DNA of 64,000 nt, taken from the NCBI RefSeq assembly GCF_020497125.1, contig NC_059082.1:63442948-63506947 (forward strand), read 5' to 3'. The notes beneath the pieces were generated by a model, which made no database searches, had not been told where the DNA came from, and saw only the letters and a program-made list of their open reading frames with translations. This DNA comes from Mauremys mutica. Its lineage: Eukaryota; Chordata; Testudines; Geoemydidae. The position numbers and the translations under genes are program-made. Shown here in pieces: positions 37,015 to 48,356 of the stretch (positions are counted from its first letter, which is position 1; each line of letters starts with the position of its first letter).

Positions 37015-37206
37015 ATAGAATTCATAGAATATCAGGGTTGGAAGGGACCTCAGGAGGTCATCTAGTCCAACCCCCTGCTCAAAGCAGGCCCAATCCCCAG
37101 ACAGATTTTTGCCCCAGATCCCTAAATGGCTCCCTCAACGATTGACTCTCAATCCTGGGTTTAGCAGTCTCATGCTCAAACCAATGAGCTATCCCTTCTC
37201 CCCCCA
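37015..37206 (-). mobile_element. Tortoise-type Pol III/SINE (tRNA head, CR1-like tail)
   Basis: On the minus strand the copy begins GGGATAGCTCATTGGTTTGA, a tRNA-like A-box region, and continues to a B-box-like GGATTGAGAGTCAATCG. It then runs through a linker (CCATTTAGGGATCTGGGG) into a CR1-like 3' tail ending TTGGACTAGATGACCTCC and ATTCTATGAA. This structure is that of the SINE described from cryptodiran turtles, and is the best single clue to the organism. Confidence 0.88.
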
Positions 37207-37289
37207 GCCTAAAGCAGGGGAGGGGGAGCTGGGACTTGCAGGCTGTGCAACTTAATGAGAAGTGGGTGACTCATCTGTGTGTCAGTTTA

Positions 37290-37395
37290 CTAAGCTGTAA
37301 AATAGGTTCCCTGATCAACAGCAATGTTCTGAAGCTTAATTATTGTAAATTGCTTTGAGATCATGCACTGAAAGGTGTCTCTAAATATAGTTTAT
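37290..37395 (+). repeat. MIR-like SINE 3' fragment
   Basis: Contains TAAGCTGTAAAATAGG and AAATTGCTTTGAGATC, in the order of the MIR tail. Confidence 0.6.
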
Positions 37396-37741
37396 TTTGC
37401 TTGCCCCATTTGAGTTGGAGGAGAACACAGATATGATTAACAGTCTGTTTATAGTCATTCTGTAATATGCTTCCTGTTTGGATTAGGTTGTAACTTAAAC
37501 CTGAAAGCAACATTCAGTGGTGATATCTAGAACTTTGAAAATAAAACTTGGAGAAAAGGTAGGGTGGGATATTGGGTTTTGTTTAATTAACAGGTTGATA
37601 GTGAACAGTGCATATGTTATAATGCTAGCATGTTTTTGTTCAGTCATTTATGCAAATTGGTCCCATGTACAGATCTGTGATCTAACTTTCTATTTTCTGC
37701 TGTGTTTATAGCAGTTGTGTTTCCTGTTTTGTGTTGTAGGG

Positions 37742-38192
37742 CAGGATTTCTCAACCTGTGGGGTGGGACCCAAAATTGGGTGGCCAGAATGTTTCAAAGG
37801 GTCCTGTGGGTCCTGTCCCACAGTGCTGACTGGGCTTGATTCCCTGCACTGCAACTCAGTGCCACTCAGGTTTGGCCCAGCCATTGTGATGACAGGAATC
37901 TGGGTAAGCCAAATTTGAGTTAGTGGCACTACACCCCATGAGCCAGGTCACAACTCCACACTCACAAATTTGGTCCAGTCAGGGGGGCAGGGCCAAACCT
38001 GAGTGGCGCTGCCACTCTGGAGGTACCAGTGCCCAGAGCAGGGAGCCTAGCGCAGGAGCCACCAATGTGGGCTGAGTGCTGGATCCAACAAAAACCACCC
38101 CAGGGCTTCCACCCCCAGACTATTTACTGGGTTGCGACAGGCCATACACATTTACAAATGGGTCTTGAGCCCCAAAAGTTTGAGAACTGCTG
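37742..38192. mobile_element. hAT-like non-autonomous transposon
   Basis: The ends CAGGATTTCTCAACCTGTGG and AAAGTTTGAGAACTGCTG form inverted repeats. The flanks TGTTGTAGGG and TTGTGTAGGG are near-identical but contain an indel, so the 8-bp duplication has decayed. Confidence 0.75.
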
Positions 38193-38199
38193 TTGTGTA

Positions 38200-38940
38200 G
38201 GGTATCCTTCAGAGTAAAGCCTACTGTCTTCCCTTTAATCCTTCTATGAAAATGAGTCTCCAACAAGGCAGCACGGCATATGGGTGTGGAACATCCCTGC
38301 CACCTTACCTTTCCATGGGTGTTTTCACTGCTGTGCAGTGCTTTCCCATTTCTTTTTCTAAAATGCTAAATTCTATCAGAAGAGAACCTATACCCTCTAG
38401 TTTTGTTTTCTAGAGAAACTTCTCAATGAATTATACTTCATATAATCAAGAATGTGAATTTATTATTTGAGCCAAGTATACAGTTTATTTCTGGTGGTGT
38501 CAGTGTGTTAGGCACTATATAATAGTAAAGTAAGCCCCGTTTCCTACCCTGAACAGCACGTAGCGAAACAGCTTATTTTTATGCATACTTACCAACATGT
38601 GACCTGATTCAGCTCCCATCGACTTCTATGGATAGGTGGATTAGACCTGTAACTAAGAGCTTGATTCTTTTCCTTACTTTTTAAAAAAAGTTTAGGGCTC
38701 ATAAGGGTTCTAGACGTATTTTCCAGACAAGTACGGTGTAGACAGCAATAATGTACTGTTCCTCAGACAGACATGTCTGTGACTCATCTTTGATCTGGAA
38801 ACGCCATTTCTAGGAGTCAAAGGACTCATTTGGTGGCCCAGTTTTTCTTGGCCACTTTGCTGAGATTTGAGGGATGTGGGGTCTGTACTATGCCAGCTTT
38901 TGTTTTGTGATGTGGACTACTTTGGTTTTTTGTTTTTTTT
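38200..38940. other. CLEC16A intron 1, no recognised feature
   Basis: Only weak old-repeat-like text is seen near 38590-38660. Confidence 0.4.
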
Positions 38941-38944
38941 TAAT

Positions 38945-39240
38945 GGTAGTGCCTGGAAGCTCCAGTCAAGGTCAAGAGCCCATTATATTGAGTGCTTTGT
39001 AAACATGTAGTAAGACAGTCCCTGTCCTGAAGAGCATGAACTCTAGTTTAAGACCAGATATAAGCAGACATAATATACAAATAGAGGGAATGGAGGAAGG
39101 AGAATGAGGGTAATGGTGAGAGCAACACCAGATTTAATAAATTAGTCATATGCACAGCTAAATGGCTTCAGTTATTTTTAGTTTTAAAATATTAAAGAAA
39201 AACTAACCCCCACTGGCCTCCTGCTTCATCATTGTTAGTT
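38945..39240. repeat. Unclassified ancient interspersed repeat
   Basis: The phrase GACAGTCCCTGTCCTGAAGAG recalls a widespread old amniote LINE/SINE-associated repeat. Family and edges are not determined. Confidence 0.35.
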
Positions 39241-39439
39241 AACTTAGACATGGTAGAAGTTGGATCTTGAGGAAGGATTTGAAACAGGCATGAATAGTTG
39301 TTTTTTGGACTAATTAAGGGAAAGCATTCCACATGGTGTTACTGAAACCTGGTGGAATGATTCCCATGACTGGAATGGTAAAATCAATGATTGTAACCTA
39401 TTTAAGAAGGAGGGAGAGTGATACTGTTGAAAATGGCAT

Positions 39440-40380
39440 TGTCTGTTTCTGAGTCACCAACAACTTGGAAGAAAATGATCTTGAATGCTGATAGATCAGT
39501 ATCCTAAGAGATAAGGCACAGGATGGGCTATTAGGTGTTGTCTGCTACAGACCACACTAGGGAACAGGATGACTGTATTGTGCACCAATCTATAATGTAT
39601 AGGAAAAAAGCTGTGTGATCATGGGATACTTCAACTGGAGAGACATATGCTGGAGATCTCACGCTGCCAGTACTAAAACATTCTTGGAATTTCTAAATAT
39701 TATAGATGACAATTTCCTACCTCAGTGTTGCATCCAGCATAGGGGAATTCTATATTAGACCTTGTCTTGACAGATAAAGATGACCTGATCACAGAACTAA
39801 AAATTAATGGCAACTTAGGTACAGGCGATCATGACATAATCACATTTATAATGTGTAAATAGAGTAAAGACCAGAACAGTGATGTATATACTTGGTGCTT
39901 TAAAATGGCCAATTTCACAAATCTGAAAAGAATTGAGCCAAATCATCTGGAAGGAAGAACTTAATCAGAATGATTGAGAATTGTTTAAGAACACTTTACT
40001 AGATGCCAAAAAAGTCCAACAATCAAGAAAGAAGGCCATATTGGTTTAAAAAAACCTGCCCTGGTTTAAAGGGAAGTGAAGGCAGCTAAAAAACTAAACA
40101 AAATAAAAATATAACAAATGGAAGAAAGGGGAAGTTGATAGTAATTTAATATAAATCAGAAACTGGGAATCGTAGAAAATTGATAAGGGGAGCAAAGAGA
40201 AATTTGTGTTCAGTAAAGTTAAGGACAACAAGGAAGAGTTTTTAAAATAGGTTAGGAACAAAAAGAATCCTAACAATGGTATTAGCCTACTACTGGATGG
40301 AAATGGTAGAATTATCAATAATGCAGAAAAGGCAGAAGTGTTCAATAAACATTTCTGTACTGTATTTTGTGGGGGGAAAT
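39440..40380 (+). pseudogene. Degraded CR1/L3-like LINE, endonuclease portion
   Basis: Fragments of a LINE endonuclease read through with many stops: ATCATGGGATACTTCAACTG gives 'IMGYFNW', and GGCGATCATGACATAATC gives 'GDHDII', in the conserved order and spacing of CR1 endonucleases. The C-terminal part (ending near 'FNKHFCTVF') is also recognisable. Confidence 0.75.
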
Positions 40381-40384
40381 AGAT

Positions 40385-40850
40385 GATGAAGGTTTGAGGG
40401 TGTCGTGGTAAGGTACAAGAATAGTAAGTTAGGAAGGGACCAAGAAGTTTGGACAAGAGGCCTGAAACTGAAGCAGTGCTGGAAAGTGGGGATGACATGA
40501 TCAGAACAGGTCAGGAACAGTATGTTCATAGGAACAGTATGTATAGAGTAGAGGTGACAGGCAGGCCACCGATGAGGAGGCTAGAGTAGTCAAGACAAGA
40601 ATTAAGAGTTGGGAAAAGTTTTAGTGATGCAGACAGAACAGGTTGGATCTTTGCAATGTTATGGAGGGAAAAGTGGCAAGATTTGGGAATGGGTCTAGAG
40701 AGGTCATAGTTGGAGATGACGTCTAGGCCTGAGTGACTGGGACCGTAATGGTGTTACCAACCGTCCCTGAGAAAGGGAAAGGCCTTGAGTAGTACGGCCT
40801 ACACTGTGATTTGTGAGGCTGATGAAGACACCCTGACTCTAATCAACTTC
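40385..40850. other. CLEC16A intron 1, probable unclassified old repeat
   Basis: Purine-rich text around 40540-40800 (GATGAGGAGGCTAGAGTAGT and similar) resembles a dispersed reptilian repeat. It was not assigned. Confidence 0.3.
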
Positions 40851-40859
40851 AGACATACT

Positions 40860-40982
40860 TAGGGTGACCAGACAGCAAATGTAAAAAATCAGGACGGGGG
40901 CTGGGGGGTAATAGGAGCCTATATAAGAAAAAGACCCAAAAATCGGGACTGTCCCTATAAAATCAGGACATCTGGTCACTCT
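40860..40982. mobile_element. Short MITE with 9-bp target duplication
   Basis: The ends TAGGGTGACCAGACAGC and ATCTGGTCACTCT are inverted repeats of a 123-bp element. The flanks are a perfect 9-bp repeat AGACATACT at 40851-40859 and 40983-40991. A 9-bp duplication is more in line with Mutator-like than hAT transposition, but the superfamily is not proven. Confidence 0.8.
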
Positions 40983-41668
40983 AGACATACTAGACTGTTG
41001 GCACCACCAGTAAATATAGGTAAGAGCATGCTTGTTTGCTGCTTCTAGGTGGGGGAGGAGTTAAGAGCTTCTGGAGTGGTGCAAACAGACAGAAGTGTTA
41101 CTAATCATTGACCGTTTTCAGTTTTCCCATCTTCTTGTGAAATCCAAAATGATGACATTGTGAAGGGGCAGAGAAAGCTGCAGATTTTGCTTCATTTTTT
41201 GCTACTGAATTGTGTATTTCAGTTCCAAGCTCAGTGTCCAGCAACAGAGAGAGGTACCCACCTGTAAAACAAAATCTGGGTACTGTCCTGATGTGAAAGA
41301 TGAATCACCTTGTTCACAGTCATGAGGAAAAGGAGTGGTGCTGCTGGGTTTCTTACAGCATGTAGAAGGAAGAAAATCAGTCTGACTAGCTCATTTTCTT
41401 CTGGGTTTCTTGACTTCTTGTTTTCCAAATCTTGCTTTTGAAAACAAGCCCATGCTCCTTGTGAATGAAGTATATAAAATTAGTAGTTAAAAATATACCC
41501 CAACTTCCCTGATAAAAATGGACTCTGTTTCTTTCTGAAAGAGTATTAACTTTATTCTTGTAATCTATTAAGACCTGGAATATGCTTGAGTGACTTGGTT
41601 GTCCGTGGAGCCTTAATTTCTGCGCACCCCCCCCCCCCGGTCTATAAGCAATATGATAGTCTTTAATT

Positions 41669-41986
41669 CAGTGGTGCTCAAACTTTTTACCTCATGCCCC
41701 CACCCTTCACTCTGTCAGCTCCCCTCCCTCTCCAAGCCGGGAGCGTGTTTCTGGGTGGGGGAATGTGGATAGGGCAAAGGGGCCGGGCAGGGGGATGTGA
41801 ACAGGGTAAGGGGTCCGAGAGGCAGGGCCACAGCGTGGCTCAGGGCTGGCAGGTGGGGCCACAGCGGGGCGCCCACTCCCCCCCCACCTCCCCTGTGGGG
41901 ACTGTCCTGGGCCCCAGCTGTACCCCCTCGCCCTGAATGTTGCTCCCACCCCCTTAGGGGGGCATCCCACAGTTTGAGGACCTCTG
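41669..41986. mobile_element. hAT-like non-autonomous transposon
   Basis: The ends CAGTGGTGCTCAAACTTTTT and AGTTTGAGGACCTCTG are inverted repeats. The 8-bp flanks are CTTTAATT (41661-41668) and CTTCAATT (41987-41994). The interior is GC-rich with a run of C nearby. Confidence 0.87.
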
Positions 41987-42164
41987 CTTCAATTACATAG
42001 TCAGACTATTTTTTCCACTGGTCTCCTTCCTCATATAGTGCTCACTGAATGATCAGCTATTCAATATTTTGTTGTATGGCCCTAGGCCTTGTTTTCTACA
42101 CATTATTCAAACCCTGCTGTGAATACAGAATTTTTAATTTCTTCATATGTTTTTCTATAGAGCT

Positions 42165-42228
42165 TATCACTGTAGCATGAGTTGTTTGCAAATGGTCCTT
42201 TCTGACCTTAAAGTCTATGATTCTAAAT
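42165..42228 (+). repeat. CR1 LINE 3' tail remnant
   Basis: GGTCCTTTCTGACCTTAAAG followed by TCTATGATTCT is the terminal CR1 signature. Confidence 0.7.
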
Positions 42229-42494
42229 ATAAATTAATTTTCTCTATACCGCTCTGAGCTAAGGCACAGAAATTAAAGTCAAGTGTTCACTAACTTTGGG
42301 TGCCCAATTTGAGATGCCTGTGGCCTGTACTTGCAGAGTACCTGGCAGTTTATAGCAGTTCACTTGTTTGTTACACAGCTTTTGTTGACCTCTGTTGCCG
42401 AAGTGTGCTCAGTACTCCTGCAAATTGACATCTTGGGTCTGAGTTTGGCATCCAAAAAATGAGGAACTTTGGTGGCTACTTGTAAAAAAATATT

Positions 42495-43410
42495 TTAAAT
42501 GACTTGCCCCCCATCACATAGGAATTCTGTGGGAGAAATAGGAATAGAATACAATTCTCCACAGTAGAATTCAACTGCCTAAACCAGAGGTGGGCAAACT
42601 ATGGCCCGTGGGCCATGTCCAGCCCGCAGGACCATCCTGCCTGGCCCTTGAGCTCCCGTCCAGGGAGGGTAGCCCCCGGTCCCTTGCCTGCTGTCCCCCC
42701 TCCCCTGTAGTTACGCCACTGCGCGGGCAGCACTCTGGGCGACGGGATTGCGCGCTCCTGCTGAGCAGCGCAGCAACATGTCTGGCTCCGGCCAGGTGGC
42801 GCGGATACCAGACATGCTGTTCTGAGCGGCATGGTAAAGGGCCGGGGAGTGTGTGGGGGTTTGGATAAGGGGTAGGGGGTCTCAGGGGACAGGGGGCAGT
42901 TGGATGGAGCAGAGGTTCTGGGGGGCGGTCGGGGATGGGGAACATGGAGGAGGGGTTGGATAAGCATGGGAGTCTCAGGGGGTGGGTGTGTGGGTAGGGG
43001 TCAGGGAATGGGGCAGATGGATAGGCGTGGGGTCCCAGGGGGCCTGTCAGGGGGTAGGGGTGTGGATAGGGATTGGGGAAGTCAGGGGGCTGGGAGCAGG
43101 GGAGTTGGAGAGGGGGTGGGGCCCCACGGGGTGGTTAGGGGTGGGGGGGTCCCGGGAGGAGGAAGTTAGGGGACAAGGAGTGGGGGTGGGGGGATTGGCT
43201 AGGTTGGGAGTTCTGAGGGGGGGCAGTCAGGGGGTGGGAATTGGGAGGGGTTGGATAGGGGGCAGGGGCCAGGCTGTTTGGGGCCCTCCATACAGTTTTG
43301 CAACCCCAATGTGGACCTCCGGCCAAAAAGTTTGCCCACTCCTGGCCTAAACCATGAGACCATCCTTTCATATCTTGCAGCCCCCTGCTTTGTTCCCTAC
43401 ATGCTGTCTA
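42495..43410 (-). repeat. MIR-like SINE split by a hAT insertion
   Basis: AATGACTTGCCCCCCATCAC on the left, and CATGAGACCATCCTTTCATA on the right of the insertion, are the two parts of a reverse MIR-like copy. Removing 42585-43344 and one copy of the duplication rejoins 'GCCTAAAC-CATGAGACC' in consensus order. Confidence 0.65.
42585..43344 (+). mobile_element. Non-autonomous hAT transposon, family A copy 3
   Basis: The ends CAGAGGTGGGCAAACTATGG and AAAAAGTTTGCCCACTCCTG are inverted repeats. The 8-bp duplication GCCTAAAC is perfect (42577-42584 and 43345-43352). The interior (about 42840-43270) is a G-rich minisatellite with a unit around GGGGTTGGATAGGGG. It is the youngest-looking of the three copies, and is inserted into a MIR-like SINE. 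Confidence 0.93.
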
Positions 43411-44738
43411 ACTTCTGAAACAACCGAGTCCTACAGATAACAGCCACTTGCATAACACAACCTTGATGTTTCTGTTCCAGGGTGACCTGCACCTTTCACC
43501 CCTCTGGTCTGAATGCACTCTCTGTTTTTAGGCCTCTTGGCTTCATTTATCCTCATGTGGTATCCTGCGATTATCCCTCTTAGACCCCATATCTGGGCTG
43601 CAGCCTGCCACTTACCAACCATGACTACTTGGTAGACCCGACTGGCTTCAGCACCTTCAATTCTTGCCTTCAGTAGCTGTGATCAGACAGCTTTCTTAAA
43701 ACAAAGTTTTGTTTAATCTTAACAGTAGGAATAATAAAGCATAAGAGGTTTGTAACACAATAAACTATCTTCATACATAATTATCTATCTTAAGCTTGCC
43801 ATCCCCTGGGAGCTTAGGGAGGCCCAGCTGCTTCAAATCTCCTCCATAGGGCATGTCTCTCAGCCCGTTCTTTCCGGCCAGCTCACTGACAACTGTCCCC
43901 TCTCTTGCAAGGCCTTTTAACTGTTTAGTGTCCTTTTATCTTAGTCTCCAGCCTTAGCAAAACAGCTGTGTAGTTTTTGCTGGAACATGGAATTAGGATC
44001 GTCACAGCGAATAGTTCAGGTATTGTTTCTTAACTTCCTGAGTGTGTGCTCGGTGGTGTCTTTCTGGACCCATTGTATTACCTTCCTGCTTGCTTCCTAA
44101 CATCCCTGCTAGTAAACTAAACCACCTGTACATAGAGTACATAGTCTGATGTATAGATGTACATAACCATTTCACATGACCTGGTGACAAATAGTATCCA
44201 TAAATTAATATGAATCAGCCTTTTGTCCTTCATATCTAATTCATTCCCTGAGCACCACTCCTCCTATGGACTGAATGAGATTGGGGTCCTGCGTGTAGTA
44301 AAAACAGTATGTGATCATGTAATTAAAGACCATAATGCATACACACAATGTGTCTGAATTAAGGCTGCATGGGCAACTTTAATTCAGCATTTCCTAACTT
44401 TTCAGTGTTTGACATTGCAACCATAATGTTCTCTTAAAGTAGCTTTCTTGTATGTAATATTATATGATATAAAAATTAATCTGCACAACATCCCTGCGTG
44501 TTTTTTACCTTTATGTTAATGAAACGTAACACTGAGCTTTAGCATAGTTTTTGTCAGGGAATATTTAATTAGTCCTTGATCCTATTCTTCTGCAGATCTA
44601 ATCATAAATGTAAATTTTGGCCTTGAGACCTAGAAACACCTGTTTTCTTTCCACAAAGGCACCTGCCCCTTCACAGACCAGGAGAGTTAATTACAACAGC
44701 AGTGACATTGAAACCCAAGAAAATGCACTCAGACTTAT
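43411..44738. other. CLEC16A intron 1, no recognised feature
   Basis: No exon or classifiable repeat is seen. Confidence 0.45.
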
Positions 44739-44943
44739 GTTATGTCTACACTTGAACTGCTACAGTGGGGCAGGAGGGGTTCTCCCATTGGTGTGGGTAA
44801 TCCACCTCCTTGAGGTGGTAGCGAGGTCAGCAGAAGGTTAGAGGGGTTAGGTCAGCATAGCTATGTCTCTTGGGAGTGTGGATTTGTCATACCCCTTAAA
44901 GAAGTAGCTATGGAAATGTAAGTTCCCAGTGTAGACCGGTCCT
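44739..44943. mobile_element. Harbinger-like MITE
   Basis: TTATGTCTACACTTGAAC on the left and CCAGTGTAGACCGGTCC on the right are imperfect inverted ends. The interior has AGGTTAGAGGGGTTAGGTC-type blocks shared with the element at 34336. Target-site edges are unclear. Confidence 0.6.
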
Positions 44944-45158
44944 CACCTTGTCATCACTTAATTTTATACTTATTCTTTTGGTAACCCAAGCAACAATGAG
45001 TTTTCCAGTAAAATTCACCAGGCAAACAACTGGGAAACTTGTAATCAGTTTCCAGGAATATAAAGCCCTATTCACAATGGCATCATGTTAAAACGTCTTC
45101 AAATTTAGTTTTTTGCAATTTGTCACATTGTGTACTAAACAAAATTAGTTTTTGGTAA

Positions 45159-45763
45159 TGTTAGGCCTGAATAAAGATGTAGCACAAAACCAGTTATGCC
45201 AACCTGACTGAAGTCAGGCTAACAGGTTTCTGGGTAATCCCAGAGTGGAAAATACTGAGAAGCAGCATTGTCTCACAAAGCCCTGGGAAAGAGTGAGGGG
45301 GCTGGTACCAGCTGTGTTGTGTTAAGAAACAGTGTTTGAAGAACTGATAAGAAACACAAGCATCTCACAGTTCTGACTCTAATTCCCTGGTTCTGACTCT
45401 AATTCCCTGGTTTAGTGTTCGGTGTGTTTTAACTCCCTCACATTCCTAACCTTTGGCGCTTGTTGAGATATTAACAATTTAATGCTGAAGAGACTAGGCA
45501 TGCGTATCTATTAGAAGGTGTCTAATTTCTAGTTGTTAGACAAAGGGGGTGGGTTGCTCAAGTGAATGATCTATGACATAATAAAACTGTCTATATAGGC
45601 TAGTACTAAGCTGTAAAGGGCGGCTGGTTCTCTTCGGATACGGGCTGTTCTCTATTGACGCGTGCACTTGTCAATAAAGAGCTTTTGATCGGACCTTGCT
45701 GGTGTTGCCTGTCTCTCTGCGGTCAGACAACGAACTTCGCTGTCGGGGTTCGAGTCCCTGACA
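45159..45763 (+). mobile_element. Probable solo LTR of an endogenous retrovirus
   Basis: A 605-bp unit begins TGTTAGG and ends CCCTGACA, with a 4-bp duplication GTAA on both sides (45155-45158 and 45764-45767). Inside are a TATA-like CTATATA at 45591-45597 and a polyadenylation signal AATAAA at 45673-45678, followed by a GT/CT-rich R-U5-like end. No internal viral genes or second LTR are present, so it looks like recombinational excision to a solo LTR. A perfect 20-bp tandem duplication lies in the U3-like part at 45371-45410. The 4-bp duplication fits class I (gamma-like) elements. Confidence 0.85.
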
Positions 45764-46785
45764 GTAACCCTTTGGGAAACAGCTCAGAAATGCTTTGCAA
45801 TGTATAGTGGCTTGGGGGCAAAGTTGAGTAATATCTTACGACTGCTTCTACTGTTTACTTTGACCAGCATTGCATTATTGGACTTATTCTCTCTTCTTCC
45901 CCCCGCCCCCAAATCTTCTGAAATTTAATTTAGTTAATTTCTAATAAATGCAGCCACTTGCACAGATTCATTTCTCTGTACATATGATAGTTCAGGTTCA
46001 CGGTTACTTCAAATAAACAGGGCTGAATATATGTAAAATATTGCACAGTTGATAGTTACCTCTGAACTAACCCTCTCTCCTCTCACCCAAGAGGAACTAA
46101 CATTTGCTATCATCACACTGTTCTCTCTGGTTGTAACACCCCTTCTCCTACTCTGTCTGGGCCTTGTCTATTTAGACGGTAAACTTTTAGAGGCAGGGAT
46201 TGTTTATTACTGTGCCAAGCGTAATGGTATCCATTCTTGGGGACGATCCTTAGGCATGCTATGATAAACATGGTTAACTGAGTAAGTATGTGTATTTTAA
46301 CATTGGATCATACTAAATTTCAGTTTTCCTCATTTGGATTCCCTGCAAGTACTTACCTGGGAGGACAGACTGAATCTTGTAAAGCTGTGTCCTAATAACA
46401 GACAACATAATTGATTTTAAATGGTATACAACAGAACTGAGGTTGAAGAGAATAGCTCCCACTGTATTTTAGCTGCAAAATGTATTAATTACTTTCAAAC
46501 TTTCCTTTTCTTATCATGACTTGACAGTTGTTGTTTGGCAGGGCTTTTGGAGCTGGGCATATTTTGAAACTCTTGGACCCTGTGCTGAACAGTGTGTTCT
46601 GGTCTACACTAGTAGTTAGACAATGTTCTGCATCATTTAAAATACACACCCATTTTTCAGCAGTGTTTAAATTTCCTAATGTAGACACAGCTCACAATGT
46701 GAGGGTGACTCAGCATAAAATATGCTGTTTTCCTGCAGATAGTTGAGAGTAGAAAGGTCAGGATAGGCTCATCTGTGAGCTAGAG

Positions 46786-47115
46786 CAGGGATCAGCAACG
46801 TCTGGCCCGTGACCCGCCAGGGTAAGCACCCTGGCGGGCCAGTTTGTTTACCTACCGCATCCACAGGTTTGGCCAATCGCAGCTCCCACTGGCCATAGTT
46901 CGCTGCTCCAGGCCAATGGAGGCTGCGGGAAGCGGCGCAGGATGAGGGATGTGCTAGCTGCCGCATCCTGGCGCTCCCATTGGCCTGAAGCGGCGAACTG
47001 CGGCCAGTGGGAGCCGCAATCAGCCGAACCTGGGGATGTGGCAGGTAAACAAACTGGCCTGGCCCGCCAAGGTGCTTACTCTGGTGAGCCGTGTGCCAGA
47101 GGTTGCCGATCCCTG
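46786..47115. mobile_element. Palindromic hAT transposon (330 bp)
   Basis: CAGGGATCAGCAACG and GTTGCCGATCCCTG are terminal inverted repeats. A perfect 8-bp duplication AGCTAGAG lies at 46778-46785 and 47116-47123. The whole element is an extended imperfect palindrome: for example, CTGGCGGGCCAGTTTGTTTA near the left end pairs with TAAACAAACTGGCCTGG near the right. Confidence 0.93.
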
Positions 47116-47453
47116 AGCTAGAGTATTACATGTGGGTCTCCTTGTCTAAATGAACATTTTAGTTCGTGGCAAGCTTGGGGTATGATTCTACCTTGCACTA
47201 GTATTCCAAGGGCTAACTGTTTGTTTGTGTGGACCCTGCCGATATACATTAACAGTTTATAAATGGAGTTTGCTTTAGTCCTCTTTGAGACAGGGCTAGG
47301 GCCTGCTCTACTCTTAAAAGTTCAGTCAACATAACTCTGGCACTTAAAGGTGTGAAAATATATAAATATACTTACAAGTCTGAAAAAAATGTGGCTTAAC
47401 TCTTTTATAACTACATAATGCTTATCAGGCTTCCAAACATAATTTCCCTAACA

Positions 47454-47564
47454 CAGTGGTCCCCAACGCGGTGCCTACAACGCTTCTTGATGACGCCGCT
47501 TCTTGGTGGCATTTCAGCAGCTGGTCGTCTAGCACCCGCCACACTGAAAGGTTGGGGACCACTG
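47454..47564. mobile_element. Very short hAT element (111 bp)
   Basis: CAGTGGTCCCCAACGCGG and AAGGTTGGGGACCACTG are inverted ends. The flanks CCCTAACA (47446-47453) and CCCTAACG (47565-47572) differ at one base. The ends are near perfect but the interior is only about 80 bp. Confidence 0.9.
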
Positions 47565-47572
47565 CCCTAACG

Positions 47573-48356
47573 TAACTTACGTTGTGCTTTTCTTCTATTT
47601 TCACGTATTTACCCAAGTAAAATGAGATTGGTACTACAGCTGTGTACAGGCACTCATGTTGTTTCCTATCTGGCCTGGTTAAGACATTTGGAGTTTTCAG
47701 CCATAAAATCTAGCCCTTTGGTTCAGACTGAGCCTTCAACCCACCTCCTCTCAAAGTAGTGTTTAAATATACATGGTCCAAGTCTGGGTAACTCAGCTCC
47801 ATGCCAGGTGGATTCAAGACATCCCTGACTGGCATCAACAATTAAGAATCCAAACAAAGATGCATTCCATGCAGCAATTCCATGGCTGTAATGATGCAGT
47901 ATGTATTTCAGCTAACTCTACATGCAACCTTCTAGAATGAACCTTACGGGGTATTTACAGCTCTCCTTGCACTCCGTAACTATGTTTACCCACTTTGCTT
48001 TTTCTTCTCTCCCTTTTCCCATGCTATTCGTACCCACTTAAGAAACACAACAAATTCCAAAAAGATCACATTGTTGACATTTAATTATTTTTATTATGTA
48101 CATTTGTCATCATTCTAGGAAGTTAGTTTACCTCTCACTGTTGCCTATTCATTGCTCCACCCTACCTCCAATGTAATTTTTAAAATAAACAGAAGCAATT
48201 ACATCAGGGGAAAAAAATCAAGTTTCTTTCCTGGGATATAGTAGTAATTGTGGGAAAATAGGTTCATAGAGAACATTTGAAAATGATTGTGAAAATTACA
48301 GCCCAACATTGTTAAACACAACAATAGTACCTAATTACATGTTTCTCCTCTCTTAG
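47573..48356. other. End of CLEC16A intron 1
   Basis: No repeat was recognised. It ends in the acceptor TTTCTCCTCTCTTAG before exon 2. Confidence 0.5.

Noticed and set aside
42840..43270. Repeated units resembling a CRISPR or satellite array
   Set aside because: The units are degenerate, contiguous and bounded by hAT ends. There are no spacers, and the genome is vertebrate.
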